A DNA stretch of 64,000 nucleotides from Malaya genurostris (GCF_030247185.1 NC_080570.1:154269641-154333640); one strand, 5' to 3'. Positions 47,771-60,339 are shown, counted from the first letter of the stretch. Program-made: numbers and translations. Notes: generated by a model not told the origin, from the letters alone.

Positions 47771-48219
47771 TTTATTTCCAAATTAATTTTTTTCAGATAA
47801 CATATAAACATAACGTTTCATGAGTTTTTAAGGCGTCTAGTGACATTTTATCCCTTAGTTTTGCGGTTTTTGCTTTTCTCATGTGGTGAAATTTATGCTA
47901 TCACTGTGAAAACCAGAGCTTAAAATTGTCACGTATTTTCAATAAAAGAACAGCTGACAGCCTCATCTTCGTTTTGTACTGCCTCACTCGTAAATAATCG
48001 CATTCAAAACAATCGAACAGAGAAAGGAAACATTTTCGTCAATCACTGCTACAAAAGAGAGTATCAATGCCAACATCACTCGTTCCCCTACGACAAGACG
48101 AAACCTAAATAACAACTGAAGGAAGAGTCGGTTGCATTTCAATTCTCATTCTTTCTTTGATATAATGAAACTCTGTCAAGTTTGGCTATAAAGAGTGACA
48201 AAATATGATAAGTCCAGGT
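47771..48219. other. No recognisable gene
   Basis: Unique A/T-rich sequence with no motifs. Confidence 0.3.
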
Positions 48220-48948
48220 AATTACACTCCAGAATCTAGTTTGAAACCAAAACTACTGAAATAGATACAAACACCAGCAGGTAAAATCGTATCGTTATCT
48301 GTCATTATCGATTTTAGAAGCTTTGGTGAAAATCGATTTTTTTTGCGCGGTACGAATCCCCCGAACAAAAAGAAAACATCAGTGTACTGGAAATAGTGAT
48401 AGATTACTCTAAAACAGAACACATTTAAATTTATCAGAGATGATGGGGTCAATTTTCACAACTCATCTTCAAAATTATCTCACAGAATTTGAATCAGGTT
48501 CGAATTCCATCCGGATCCGACTTCCGATACTGATTTTATAATGATCCAATATTTCCAAACGTAGCTGACTCAGCAATGGCTGAACCGATTTCTATAAACA
48601 TAGATTTAAATGAAAGAAATTAAAAGTATATAAAGCACTCGCGAGTTTTATCTGGATCTGACTTCTAGAAATCCGGAATTACAAGGTGATGAGCACTTAA
48701 ACTTTGAAACCGTCCTCTAAGAGCGACTTTGCAAAAAATTAAAAATTGTCTTCTAAATTTTGCTCAACACTGTTTACAAAATGAAAAGGTAATGCTGTTT
48801 TATGCCCAAGAAAGTAATTTCTGACCTTTCTTGTTTTTATTCAAGAATAAATGGAAAGTGTGTTGAAGGATTTCTTGGTTATATTTATGAAAATATGAAT
48901 ACTATGAGAAAGGCATCATCATAGCACTACGTGGATTTAAACTAGCTT
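48220..48948 (-). repeat. Degenerate B-type helentron-like copy
   Basis: The right end gagaaaggcatcatcatagc-actacgtggatttaaa (48,901) is the complement of the family 5' end. Modules with 'tccggatccgacttcc' and 'ggctgaaccgatttctataa' lie at 48,510-48,700. The 3' hairpin was not found. A fragment of another repeat (gcgcggtacgaatccccc) is at 48,345. Confidence 0.55.
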
Positions 48949-49136
48949 TTTAAGTGCAATTTCCAAGTTATGCGGTACGTTCCTTTCGCAAAAATTCCTT
49001 GAATTGACAGTACTAGCCTGACATCTTATTATTGTAGAAAAGTGAATTACTTTTACGTTTCGTCTTCGTTCCCTCAGTGCATTAGCAGTTTCTTCCGGCA
49101 CGTCAGCAGAGGAATTTCATAAGTGTATTGCAAATA

Positions 49137-50004
49137 AAGGGTGTTTTTGAAGAGCTTGCTGTTTTGAAATTTCAATATGATACATGCATAATTATGAAAT
49201 GGCCAATGAAAAGGTAAAAACCTGACATTTAACGCCACGACTATTTTTCACAAAGGTCATTCTGGAGGTCCAATTTTCGACCACTTTTTCAAGCATTTGA
49301 GGGCGTATTTCAGCAATGACGCGTTGAATATTGGTTTCCCAAGCATCAATCGTTGCTGGTTGATCTACATAAATCAATGACTTCACGAATCCCCACAAAA
49401 ATAATCGAGTGGCGTTGAATCACACGAACACGGAGTACAACTCACCGGTCCATTTCTCGAAATGATGTTGCCGTTGAAATGTTCCGTCAATAAGACGATT
49501 GTTTCGGCCGCAGTATGACAAGTGGCACCATCCTGTTGAAAGCACATTTCTTCCACGTCCGTATCTTGAAGATTTGGAAATAAAAATTCATTGATCTTGG
49601 TTCTGAATCGTTTTCCATTCACGGTAACGGGACGCCTTTCCTCATTTTATAAGCAATAAGGATCGATGATTACATAGTACATATATCGGAATGCATCGGT
49701 AATTCTTGAACGGCGTGGGGATTATTTTTGCTCCAAATACAGTAATTTTGCATGTTGACGTATCCATCCAATCAAAAATGCGCCTCATGACTGAAGAGAA
49801 AACATGCACTTTAAACAGTTTTAACTGAACACTGATTTTGCAAATAAATTTTGCACGATCTGGAAGTGATGTTCTGGAGTTAATTTATTCATGATGATTT
49901 GTCAAACAATACTAATTAGAGACGTCACTTCACACTGTCAAAACAACTGTCAGACAATAGAGTAATTCCGAATGAAAAATATACCTCCTAAAACTAACAC
50001 CCGC
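49137..50004 (-). mobile_element. DDE transposon (mariner-like, DUF4817-type), copy 2
   Basis: 868 bp between TA dinucleotides (49,135-36; 50,005-06). The ends start aagggtgtttttgaag at the left and, complemented, gcgggtgttagttttagg at the right. It is the same family as 7150-9963 and is uninterrupted, so it supplies the empty counterpart for the family C insertion at 7521-8426. Confidence 0.8.
49192..49830 (-). pseudogene. DDE transposase of DUF4817-type family, deleted
   Basis: On the minus strand, 49,622-49,383 encodes NGKRFRTKINEFLFPNLQD and EMCFQQDGATCHTAAETIVLL with the conserved QQDGA Asp. The following C-terminal frame (49,398-49,192) encodes GFVKSLIYVDQPATIDAWET and NIQRVIAEIRPQMLEKVVENW. 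The 'TPLDYF' region with the last acidic residue is shifted in between. The N-terminal HTH and first Asp region (beyond 49,640) are shortened. It is not functional. Confidence 0.8.
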
Positions 50005-50105
50005 TAGATTTTTTCTTAGCGGATTAAGTTGATCCACGAAGTGGCATTAGCCGTCTAACATGATCTGCTAATGCACTGACGCATCGAAGCTTCTACGTAA
50101 TTCGT

Positions 50106-52009
50106 AAAGTCAGAGTTGTCCCGAGTAAAAAACCAAATTTGCTAAATGAATGTTCATTACGGATGAACTAAAAAAACGCATAGCTATTGATCTCCCTAAA
50201 TGATTCCTTTTTCAACACCCCATTTCCGTTGACCTCCTGCTGAGAACATTCTTTATCGAAAGCAATTGGATCCTCGATTATGCACCAAACGTCCGCCGAC
50301 AAATGGTGCAAATCGTTAACAAAGCCATAACCATTAGCATTTGCATCGAAGTATGTCTTCATCACGTACAATTTATATCTAAGCCATTTTATTTGTTTCG
50401 AAACACTTAAATCTCGTTGTCGGTTCCTCCCCATCAGTCCTCGAGAACAACAGCTGTCCGAAATGGGTGCCACCCTCGGTAGAAAACAAAGTTCCCTGAA
50501 GTGCGAAAAGTCATAACGTGGGCGGCCATTTCTATCCTTCTCAAATTCACACAAATTCGACGAGGTCGTAGTACCGCAAAGTACGGTGCCTTTGATTATT
50601 ACAGTACATCTTTCACAAAGCGAATTATGGTCGTCAGTCCCTTGTCGCGACCGAAAAGCTCCTGTTCATTTTTACCGGGGATATATTTTCGCGCTGGTGG
50701 TCGAAGCCATTCCGTTTGACGGTACCGATAAACGTGCGGAATATAAACGAGCTCGCGTGTCGCCATAAACCGATTCGCTCGCTAAATCCTGGCGCACATA
50801 CACACACCCACACCCACACACCGGAGCGGAGATTTACGATGCCGAAGGCGAAAGAGCCCTACCGGATAGGTGCCCGTCTGGTCTGAAGAGAAAGCCAAAA
50901 TTGCGGATCGATTTATCGATTACACAGAAGAACCGTAAACTAGGTGTGCTTTCCGATGTCCAAGCTGACAGCCGTAATGGTCTACCGAACCGATGGGTTC
51001 GTGGTGGACTTTCTGACTTGGCACGACGCTTCCCTGAATAAAAAATGAAAAAAAAGTCCCGACTGAATAAAAAACCCTTCCAGGGTTCCTTTCATTCTCG
51101 GGAAAGTCTGAAGCTGGAACCTGGAACAAGTTTTAAATTATCGTGTCGTAAGCTGAAGTGGAAAAAATTGAGTCGAACAAAAGCGTCGATGATCGGCACC
51201 GCAAGTATCATCAACCAAAATGGAGAAAAAAAAAACCAAACCATGTTAAAATGGGTACTTTACTATCGCTATATATTTTAATGGGAACAAGTTTCCCGGC
51301 CCCAATCAGCAGTATCAGTGCTTGATGACGGCTCGATGGCTTCTGCCGTGTGGCGAGTTAATTTTTAATTTTTCAATTTAGCCCTCAGCAAACACCGGAC
51401 ACCGGTGGAAATAATTAAAAAGGGGTATTTTTCAAGTGGTGAATTGGTTCAAACAACAACAGAAAAAAATGTGGGGGGGTTTTATGGGTCGGGTCTAGTC
51501 TGGGGGTTTGGTTCAACTTATCGGAACAAATAACAATGAGATTGGGTTCCGGTATGGTCTTGAGTTGAAAACTGCCGTGGACAGTTTGAAGAAATTTGCA
51601 AATTTCCAACAGGACGGGAAAAGGTTTCTGCCAAAAGTATTAAAAATGCACCATCTCCATCGACCTCAAACGATCTTTCAGTATTACTTTTCAAACTACA
51701 CTAATTGGACTTTAATCCGACTGGATTTCGCTGTATCTTTCACATTTTCTATCAGATAGCTTTCATTAAATTGAAAGCATTGTTCCGGTCGAAAACTTTT
51801 CGACAGTGTTTCAAAAAAAAAAACACTAGATACTCAACGACCGGATTCCAAACTATGACTTAACATAATTGTTTCGTGTGCAAACAACCGAAAAGCGAAT
51901 TCTAAGTTTGTCGTTCCGGGTGTCGTGGGGCCACCGAAGTTCAGTCACAACGAAAAATTGAAATTGTTGGTTATAAGGCGACTGGAATTAGGAATTCGAT
52001 CCATGTACG
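50106..52009. other. Unique stretch, GC-richer at 50,200-51,550
   Basis: No mobile-element motif was recognised. A minus-strand frame of 128 codons (50168-50554) lacks domain signatures. A (ca)n/(ccaca)n tract lies at 50,797-50,821. Possible host regulatory or untranslated DNA, but unsupported. Confidence 0.3.
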
Positions 52010-52645
52010 TCAGTTTTTTGAGGTCAAAAGTGCATTTATTTCAAAATAAAAAGATCTTAAAAATTAATCAAAGTATCATCCATCGCTAGTACTTTACTAC
52101 TTTTTCCCACGTCTCAGGCAAATGTCTCGTCTTTTGAGATGATCCAAGTTTAAAGGCAGTTTCCAATTTCTTCAACAAACAACCAGTAATCAGAAGGAGC
52201 AATATCAGGAGAATACGGTGGGCGAGGCTGAATGGCCCACTTGAGCGTTTCCTAACATTTTTTACGACTTATGCGACAAGGCCGAGCGTTGTCATGCAGG
52301 AGAATAACTTTATCATGTCTTCACTTGTATTCCGGCCGTTCTTCTCGTAATACACGGCTCAAACGCATCAATTGGAGCCTATATCGATCGCACATTATAT
52401 TATTGGCTGGGTAACGTAGCTCATATGACAAAACATCATTTTTGGTCCCTCCAAATTCTCACCTTGGCTCGCAAGTAAAAAAATGTCTCTCGGTTTCAGT
52501 TCATAAGGCACCCAATTGCTTTGCTTTTGAGTAATTCTCATGGATTGAAATCGTACAGAAACTGCTTGTTGAGTCACTTCCAACGATTCTGCAAGCTCAT
52601 CTTACGTTTGACCCGGATCTTCATCGAGTAATGCCTCCGAATTTT
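52010..52645 (-). pseudogene. Mariner transposase relic
   Basis: On the minus strand, LDEDPGQT-like sequence leads to DELAESLEVTQQAVSVRFQS and TQKQSNWVPYELKPRDI (52,583-52,480). After a deletion come VILLHDNARPC (about 52,280-52,310, second catalytic Asp), WAIQPRPPYSPDIAPSDYWLF (about 52,185-52,245) and the C-terminal MDDTLINF-like end near 52,056-52,090. It is the same subgroup as the mariner at 244-4658. The first catalytic region is missing. Confidence 0.8.
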
Positions 52646-52654
52646 CATGTCGAA

Positions 52655-52935
52655 TGTTCTAGAAAGCATGAATGAAACGTTGAAATCAGGTGTTATCTGA
52701 AAAAAAAACCGATTTTCTATGTCCCAGAGAGGTACCTTTTTTGTGAGATAACACGAGATTTTTTTTTAGATAACAGGTATCTCTAAAACGAAACAAGGAA
52801 ACCGCATAATTTTGATATTCTAATAAAAAAATGCTTAAATTTTAATACTCGCATAAAAAACGCATAACTTTAAACATTCGCAAACAAAACGTTTAAAAAT
52901 CGCATAAAAAGAGGACTTGAGTGTATTTACTCATC
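52655..52935 (+). repeat. Family C copy, partial
   Basis: Units 'cgcataaaaaacgcataactt', 'ttcgcaaacaaaacg' and 'aaatcgcataaaaagagg' end in gacttgagtgta (52,915-52,926), the family terminus. The upstream word gcatgaatgaaacgttgaaa (52,669) also belongs to the family. The left end was not found. Confidence 0.65.
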
Positions 52936-53027
52936 CAAATTAAACCGATTAACAAGTTGAAAATGAACAACTTTTAATGAGTTATGATTTACAATACTTG
53001 TTTTATGCAATTTCAATCGCGACCCTT

Positions 53028-53903
53028 CCTTCTGATCAAAATTGACTGAATTTAAAAACAACAATTTTTATTCAAATTCTAGTACATTTCTTTATTATCG
53101 CTTTCAAAATAGCCTCCTTTTGAACCAATACACAGGCATTCCAGCGGTCAATCCAATTTTCCATACACTTGCCATAGGTCTCGGCCGAGATGACCTTCAG
53201 TTCCTTCAGCGAATTACTTTTTATGTTCTCGATCTCGAGTAATGGTGCGTTCCCCGGAGTGGATATTTTAGTTTTTGGAAATAGGAAAAAATCACATGGG
53301 GCCAAATCTGGCGAATACGGTGAATGAGTAATGACTTTCGTTTCATGTTTGGTAAAAAAATCAGTTCTTTCGAACGAGCTTGGCATCGACGCGTTTCATA
53401 CTCAAAACATTACCCAAAATGTGCTGAGTCGATCCATAAGAGATGCCAAGATCTTCTGCTATCTCGCTAATACTAACACGGCGATTTTCAAGCATAATTT
53501 CCTCCACTTGTTCGATATTATCTTCGTTAACAGAGGTGGAGGGGCAAGCAGCATGAGGTGAATTTTCTACGTTTTCGCAACCCTCACTGAATGCTTTATG
53601 CTACTCAAGTACTTGCATTCTCGATAGAGTAGACTCCTCAAAACACTTCTTCAACATTTTTAATAATTCCGTAGCTGGAATTCCATTTGAAACACAAAAT
53701 TTAAAGCAAACTCGTTGTTAAACTTTTTTTCCACAGTAAAAATAGCCCGGACAAATTTTTCGTGCTGTAAATAAACAGCTGTCAAACACATACTAATTGA
53801 CATATCTCGCCCAAACTTAACAGGAATGTCAAAGGAAGAAAACATTTACCGATAGGCGCGCGCGGTGTAAATGGACCAGTCCAGTTCAACTTTGATCAGA
53901 AGG
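53028..53903 (-). mobile_element. Mariner (same subgroup as 42,044), 876 bp, internally deleted
   Basis: Inverted ends are ccttctgatcaaaattgact at 53,028 and, complemented from 53,903, ccttctgatcaaagttgaac. TA follows the right end (53,904-05); the left flank is TT, possibly mutated. Overall size is close to the 42,044 element, but the deletion is in a different place. Confidence 0.85.
53072..53830 (-). pseudogene. Mariner transposase, internally deleted
   Basis: Read with frameshifts on the minus strand: CFKFCVSNGIPATELLKMLKK (about 53,640-53,705), then a second HTH region with NEDNIEQVEEIMLENRRVSI (about 53,480-53,545) and AEDLGISYGSTQHILGNVL. A deletion of both catalytic Asp regions follows. 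An open C-terminal part (53,386-53,072) reads DFFTKHETKVITHSPYSPDL, APCDFFLFPK and CMENWIDRWNACV. Inactive. Confidence 0.85.
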
Positions 53904-53905
53904 TA

Positions 53906-54394
53906 CTCATCTAATTTTGTTCAACCGACTACCCTAGTGGACTTGTTTTTCACCCAAAGTTTCCTTAGCTCCAGCACTATTTTAATAGGTTTAGGATGTT
54001 AACGAAATTTAGTCTTTATAATTGCCTTAAAATTTCCACAATTGGATTCCGATAAGTTTTGTGTTTTCTTGACTCCGCTGACTAGATACCGTTCCAACAC
54101 GTTTCAAGCGTAGAGGCTAAATACTAAATCAGCCCAAAAAAGAGTTGATCCTGTCTGCTTCCTTGGGGATGGCAAAAGACGCTATAATTTTCATCGTGAT
54201 TAAGGGGAGCTTCTCATGTAAATGGGGTTTTTGGTTCCACCATTTCGAGTGCCGATTGAAGAAAACTATGGGTTGACGAATATTCCCGTTTAAAGGCATC
54301 TTTCTGTGTAAAGTATTCTATTATTGCATGATCGAGTAATTTGAAAAATCCAACATAACTTTGAGAGCTTAAATAAATAAATCAACGCAAAGCG
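53906..54394. other. No recognisable gene
   Basis: Unique sequence; no motifs. Confidence 0.3.
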
Positions 54395-54455
54395 TTGAAA
54401 ATTCTGGTAAAAAACGTTTCAAAAAACCGCACAAAAATAGACTTGAGTGTACACG
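54395..54455 (+). repeat. Family C terminal fragment
   Basis: gtttcaaaaaaccgcacaaa followed by atagacttgagtgta ends at 54,452 with the family terminus. Only about 60 bases are present. Confidence 0.55.
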
Positions 54456-55085
54456 TTCTTAGTGTTATTAAAATTAAAACATACGATTTTGAAGCAATCC
54501 CTGAAGAAAACTACGATAAATTGTCGAAACGTGGGAGAATTTGGAAACATGTTCCAAATTTGGTTAAAAACTGCATGCCGAACACGACACAGTTCAGTTC
54601 AGTTAAATTCATCTTTATTTTCCTTATTCTTTACATCTCTGTGTAATTTACATTTTAAGTGATTCTATGTTACAAATTTCATCTTTGTTACAGTGCTTGG
54701 TTTGTTTTGCTTCTTATTTCGTATTTATGTCTTAAATTTCACTGATTTAGTGTCGTTTTGGCCCGAACACGACACACCCAAAGAATCTAGTGTATTGGAA
54801 AAACAAACTGCGGTTTGTTGGTTACGTCATCCCCTATACGAACTTGTTTTATGTTGACCTCATAGTAGCTGTCAAATAAGCCTACTGTTATCGAAATTTG
54901 TTAAGCCATATCCGAGCAAATTTAACTCAATAGAAAAAAGTACCAGTTCTGCAAAACTCTAAAAAGACCTTCCTTGACCAGCCTATTTTTCAATGAAGAA
55001 CGATTGAACCAAATATTACGAATTTTGTATATTTATTTTTGTCATGGAATTGCTAAAAAAAATGTCTTTAAAGTTGATCATCTTA
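54456..55085. other. Non-coding stretch with one module trace
   Basis: At 54,790-54,930 'ggttacgtcatcccctatacg' and 'tgttaagccatatccgagca' resemble the helentron-like modules. Nothing else was recognised. Confidence 0.35.
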
Positions 55086-55280
55086 GTATGCTACTAGCAG
55101 TTAGATTTTAACTACTATGCACTGGTGAGTCGAAGACGAAGCACCGAGAAAAAACATCTCAGAACTAAAAAGTATCCTTAAGCTTAAATTTTTTAGGGAT
55201 AATTTAAGGATTAAAAATAATCGTCAAGGTTTAGGCTAGATGCAAACTTAGTTTCACTAGTTTTTACTTTGCGTCTTCGA
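55086..55280. repeat. Family D fragments in inverted orientation
   Basis: gcactggtgagtcgaagacg (55,120) and tactttgcgtcttcgactat (55,265) are two oppositely oriented copies of the family D end motif, about 130 bases apart. Confidence 0.55.
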
Positions 55281-55373
55281 CTATTCGAACATTGTTTCGT
55301 GGGCTGTCGTGCTCGGTTTGAGCAGATATTGCAAAAGTATCAAAAATTGAGTTCAGATTAAAATGAAAATTAA

Positions 55374-57061
55374 ACTAGTATTTTTCGTTTCGTCTCCGAT
55401 TAATCAGTACGTTAGCAGTTTATGTTGAACTGGTCGTCAAATGGTGAGATAACTAAGTCCTCACAAGTCCCTATCTCATGCCTCCCCGAGCGTCTATGAT
55501 GACATTTGGTCAATAGAACGGCGTCGACTGGGTGCTATCGCCTTCTGCGTTAGTAGCAGAATGAGAGGGTGCGAAATGGCTTGTAGGTTGAAGCCCATCC
55601 TAAACTGCAGTGTTTATCATAGTATATTACAACATGTAATTCTGTTGTTTATTACATCATGTATTATTATTATTATTTTTATTATTATTAGAAGAGCGTA
55701 ACTTACACTGCGACATTAACTGTTATATTGTATCATAGCATATTATTTCATATATTATCGTCTTACACTATGTTATGTTATTATATACTATGTTGTATGG
55801 TATTATACTGCATTGCATTATATTGTATTATATTATATTATAGGGTTTATTAATAGTAGTACTACGTACCTCTGCGCAAAATATGAATTTGTTTTCCTTA
55901 TAAGTTATCATTTTTAAAGTAACTTTTAACTAAATATCAAGGTCATCACAAGGTGGTCCTCACTGGTTCCTGTTTCATGCCTGAGAAATGACATATAAAT
56001 TCAAGTAATATAATATCATAGCATATCGCAACATTTTATTCATTCTATTATTTATTATATAATTCATTGTACTATATTATATTGTTTTTTATTATTATTT
56101 TCATTATTATATTTATTGTTATAATAAATTTGTCATCAATAATAATAACATATATTATTTTTGTAGGTGTGGATATTATTATTGTTATCAGGAGAGAAAT
56201 ATTCTACTTCCTGCAGTATTGCGAAGATAGAAGAGCATAACTGACACTCTACATTAACTGTTATTTTATATATTGTTTTATAATATATTATATAATATTG
56301 TATGACATTGTATTATATTATATTAAATTAAAATATATTATATTATATTGTGTTATATTATATTATTTTGTAATCTATTATATCATTTTATGTTATATTA
56401 ATTTCATTACACTATGTTTCATTGTATTTATCAATATAAAACATTTTGCACGGGGGCGTAAAGGGGAGGGAGCATCAGGGCATCGGACGAATTAATGACT
56501 GGACGAGGGATTGTGGATAGCCAGCCCAAGTCACTTGAAGGAAACTTGTTTCCTTCTGAAGGTTTGAAATGAGTCTGACGCGCCCTTCTCAAACAAACCA
56601 TCAGGCGGGTTCAAGCATGTATAGCGATATGCTTCATCCATGCACTGGATATTATGGTTGGAAGAGCATCTTTTATTCCCGCGGAATACGAGTAAGTGAC
56701 TCTACTTACATATCCGCCCAACCCTTTTTGTTCGCTTTTCGGTAACAGCTGTAGTAAGAAGGTGAATGGATGAGTCATATCGGGGCTACTGTAAGTCTAC
56801 CCGCATCCACTGGCAAGTCCTTGAACTGATGGTGGCTTCACTTCACATCACATCACGTTAGCAGTTTATGTTGAACTAATAACGCCACATAAACCGCTCA
56901 GCAGACGAAATATGAATCATACTCGCAAAACACTTCGCAGATGTTGTTTTGCACCAAAGACCAATATCTAAACTTATGTCTGGGATGAAACAAGTTTCGG
57001 TTAACTGGCGGTGGAACTGCTAACGCACACATGATTCGAAGACGAAACGTAAAAACTAGTT
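55374..57061. mobile_element. Foldback element, family D, 1.7 kb
   Basis: Inverted ends of about 45 bases: actagtatttttcgtttcgt-ctccgattaatcagtacgttagcagtt at 55,374 and, complemented from 57,061, actagtttttacgtttcgtc-ttcgaatcatgtgtgcgttagcagtt. A second internal 'cgttagcagtttatgttgaact' lies at 56,858. The core holds a TTA/ATT-rich low-complexity tract (55,640-56,430) and a GC-richer non-coding part (56,440-56,850). No transposase is present. Confidence 0.65.
55640..56430. repeat. TTA/TATTA-rich low-complexity tract
   Basis: Long runs of tattattattattttat and tatattatattatattg type, interrupted by one semi-unique segment (55,880-56,000). Its codon-like periodicity gives spurious Ile/Tyr-rich frames. 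Confidence 0.85.
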
Positions 57062-59339
57062 GAATTATTATATTAATCTGGATTCAATCTTCGCTACTTT
57101 AATAGCATCATACATCATTGCTTTATCAGTTTTCGAAACAATCTCTGAACACGGAAGCTCCCGATGCAATGTTCAATGCCGCAAAACCGTGCGCGTTCAA
57201 ATATTTGAAGTGGATGGAATTTCCGACCAGGCGGGCCTATCGATTGGAAGTTGAAAATAAACCACATCGGTCTCATCCACTGCCATCCACTGCTCTAATC
57301 TCAGTGTTTGCTTGCCGTAACCCATCAAACCATAAATCTAAGAAACTTCCAGCTCGAGCCGAAAACCCGAATCACTTGCATCGATAAATTTGCCTTCCAC
57401 CAAATCAAACTATCGCAAAAGCTATCGGAAAACCGAAAATCACTTCGAAAGACATTTTCGTCACGAACCGCAATTCGTATCAGTAAAACACATGCTCTCG
57501 AGTTGAGAAAGTAGGGAACAAGGCGGTGAGAAAACCGTTCTTCAAAGGGGCTCACCGATGTCAGAAGGCATAGAACTTTGCTGCTCAAGCTAAATCAAAC
57601 TGCGTAACCATGCAGACGGAACAAACAGAGTAGTTTGACTGTGCTGGCAGACGCTGGCTAGGACTGCCTGCTTCTATTAGTTCTTGGCCTGCTTATCGTG
57701 ATTGTACACAATTCACACTCCTCTCCCTCACCCACCCATGTGTTTACTGTCTCCGCCCACCTCTCCTTCCAATGTGATGTGGTGATTCTACGAGAGCACA
57801 AAACCAGACGGTTGTTGATAATTATGTGGTAGGCAGTACACGCACGGTTTCTGGCTCCTGGCTCCCGGCGGCAAGGCCTCGTTGGTTCCGAAATGAGCCA
57901 TCGTGCCGGCACAAAGGCAAGGTAAAGTTTTTCCAGTTCAGCCAATTTAACTCGATGGGGCCGGCACCGGCACGAATTAGTGACTTATTTACAGATGGGT
58001 GGGTTTTGATTACACGTCATCGTGAATCGTGTGCGTCGGAAGATTCGACCCGAGGAACATGATTTTCGTGGTTCCGTTAGCGCTGTTGTAAATTTGATAC
58101 AAACTTTATGACCGAAATTTACTGTAACGAAGGACAAAAACGTCACTTTTACGACGCTATACCAACTGATAAGTGTTCCGCAAACCTGCTTGTAAGTTTC
58201 GTCGGTTTCGGTTACGGTTTTGAAAATGGTTGTCGTACCTGTTTTACTTCTATTTTACTGCCATGTTTGAGCCATGATGTCAATCATTATAACAATATTA
58301 TGTAGCACTTGGAAGCAATTCACTAAATTCACCTACAATCACAATTTTTCGACGATCTAAAATAGTTTGAATAAAATAAAACAAATACTTACCAATCTAT
58401 TATACTCTGCTATGGATCTATTTGATGGTAACAATGCATATAGGCGGGGCTGACCGATGAAACGATGAACTGAACGATTTTATAGATGCGATACTCCACC
58501 GAACTCCGATTTATCTAGCATCTACCGAAGTGCGGGAATCATGAAATTATTGCACGTTTAATTTTTTCTATCGATCGAATGTCATCATATGTCCGAGGAT
58601 AAACATGAAATAGAAACTTGTTAACACTAACTCAACTCGTCGTTTCAAGACCACGCAATCCAACTCTAGTTGAGTTGGAAAAATATAAGGTACTCGTTCT
58701 ACTGCGATGTCCTCTCTCTTCTCATAATAAAACCAATCGACCATCAACAGATTGAGATTATTTAAGTAATTATATACAAAGCGAAAAAATGAACTAAGTT
58801 TGAACTCCCTGAATTGTTTTTGTTTTTGTTACAGAAGCTTTTAGTGAGCACTCTCCAAGGCAAAACTAAAATGAAAATAGTTAAAAAATTATTAAAAAAA
58901 TTATTGTGGTGTACTTGAACGGTTTGGTTTTCGAAAAAAAATTTCAATGTAAAAATCATCTTAACAAAAAATATGGTCTTTGAGATGTTGAAACTTCAAA
59001 TCGGACGAAAAACGAACCGTTCAAGTACAGTTTTAAGAAAATCGGCTGAAAAGTTTTTGCTACACTATTTTTCGAATAACGTTATTCCGAGATAATCGTG
59101 ATGAAAGTTTTGCTCGTTGCCTATTGATGGAGCCAGGGCGGCTACGAACTACTGTAATTTGACATCTAATCATTCCATCTGGGTGAAAGTTCTTGCAGAT
59201 TTTTTCTAAAATATGTCCTTCAGAATATGCCTTGAAAAAGTCGATTTTTTTTATCCACAACTTTATATATAATCCCTTAAGAAATTTAACACAAAAATTT
59301 TATTATAAATTTTAGGCGAGAATTTTACAAAGCCTCCAA
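57062..59339. other. Unique stretch, GC-richer at 57,150-58,100
   Basis: No mobile-element motif was recognised. Overlapping frames of 60-95 codons on both strands are without domains. The 58,560-59,330 part is A/T-rich and featureless. Confidence 0.3.
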
Positions 59340-60168
59340 ATCGTCTTACGTTTTTCATCTATCGTCCTCCATCGTAAATCTTCTGTTATTTGTCATTTAT
59401 TTGCTTTTCTTCCGTCCTTCTTATTTTGATATTCGTTTTTCATCTTTCGCCACCGTTTTCCGTCTTTCCTCTTGCTTTTTATTGTCATTCGCCTTACATT
59501 ATTCATCTTTCCCTTTTTGTCTTTAATTTTTCACCATTAGTCTTTCATTTCTCATCTAACGCCTTTAATCTTGTGTTTTCGTTCTTCATTTTTTCTTTTG
59601 TCATGCAACGAAAGTCTTTTTGTATTTCATTACTAATTCTTCTTCGTCGGACTTCCGTCATTAGTCTGTTGTATCACATCTTTCGTGTTTCATTTTTTTT
59701 ATCGCCTTTCATTTTGCTCATATCGCCTTCCAATATTCTTCTTCCATCTTCAGTTTTTATCGCCTATCGTCGTTCATTTTTCTTCATTAATTCTCTTCTG
59801 TTTTTCGATTTTCTTCCTCCGTCTTTCTACATTCGCCATTTGTCTTTCATCTTCATGTGTAAGTCTTCTGTCTGTCGTATTCAGTTTTTATTTGTTCGGT
59901 TTCAGTAAATGGACTTTTGTATTTCATCTTCAATCTTTTACCTTTCGACTATCGTGTTTTTCGCCTTTCATTTTTCGTATTTCACCTATCGCAGTTTTTT
60001 TTCATCTATCATCATTCGTCATTAGTTTGTCTTTTTTCGTCTTTCAATATTACTGATTTGTTTTTCTTCTTCCGGCGTAATTTTTCTGTCTTTCGTAATT
60101 CACTTTTTTCCTTATATATTATTATTCCATATTTCATCCCTTATTTATTGTCTTTTCAAAGCTGTTTT
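59340..60168 (+). repeat. Degenerate pyrimidine-rich array, left part
   Basis: Plus-strand sequence built from loosely repeated 8-11-base words such as ctttcgtc, ttcatctttc, ttcgtcattc and cttcttccgtc. Almost no G/A-rich words occur on this strand, so strand asymmetry is strong. The array continues at 62,061 after an inserted element. Phe/Ser/Leu-rich open frames of up to 172 codons here come from the composition and are not genes. Confidence 0.8.
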
Positions 60169-60291
60169 TACCTTTTTTTTTATATATATAAAAAATAGGT
60201 ATAGAATTCGCTCAAACTTTCGAAAAATTTTCCGAGGCCCGGAGGGCCGAATGACATATTCCAATCGATTCAGCCCGACGAACTGAGTAAA

Positions 60292-60339
<48 letters not shown>

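Larger units (their letters stand above)
49045..50105. mobile_element. Foldback element, family D, containing a DDE transposon
   Basis: Inverted ends are tacgtttcgtcttcgttccc-tcagtgcattagcag at 49,055 and, complemented from 50,104, tacgtagaagcttcgatgcg-tcagtgcattagcag. The DDE transposon at 49,137-50,004 lies between them, leaving only about 190 bases of the host element, so it was a short foldback/MITE before the insertion. Confidence 0.6.

Noticed and set aside
59390..60056. 172- and 123-codon hydrophobic-looking frames
   Set aside because: Same composition artefact in the left part of the array.
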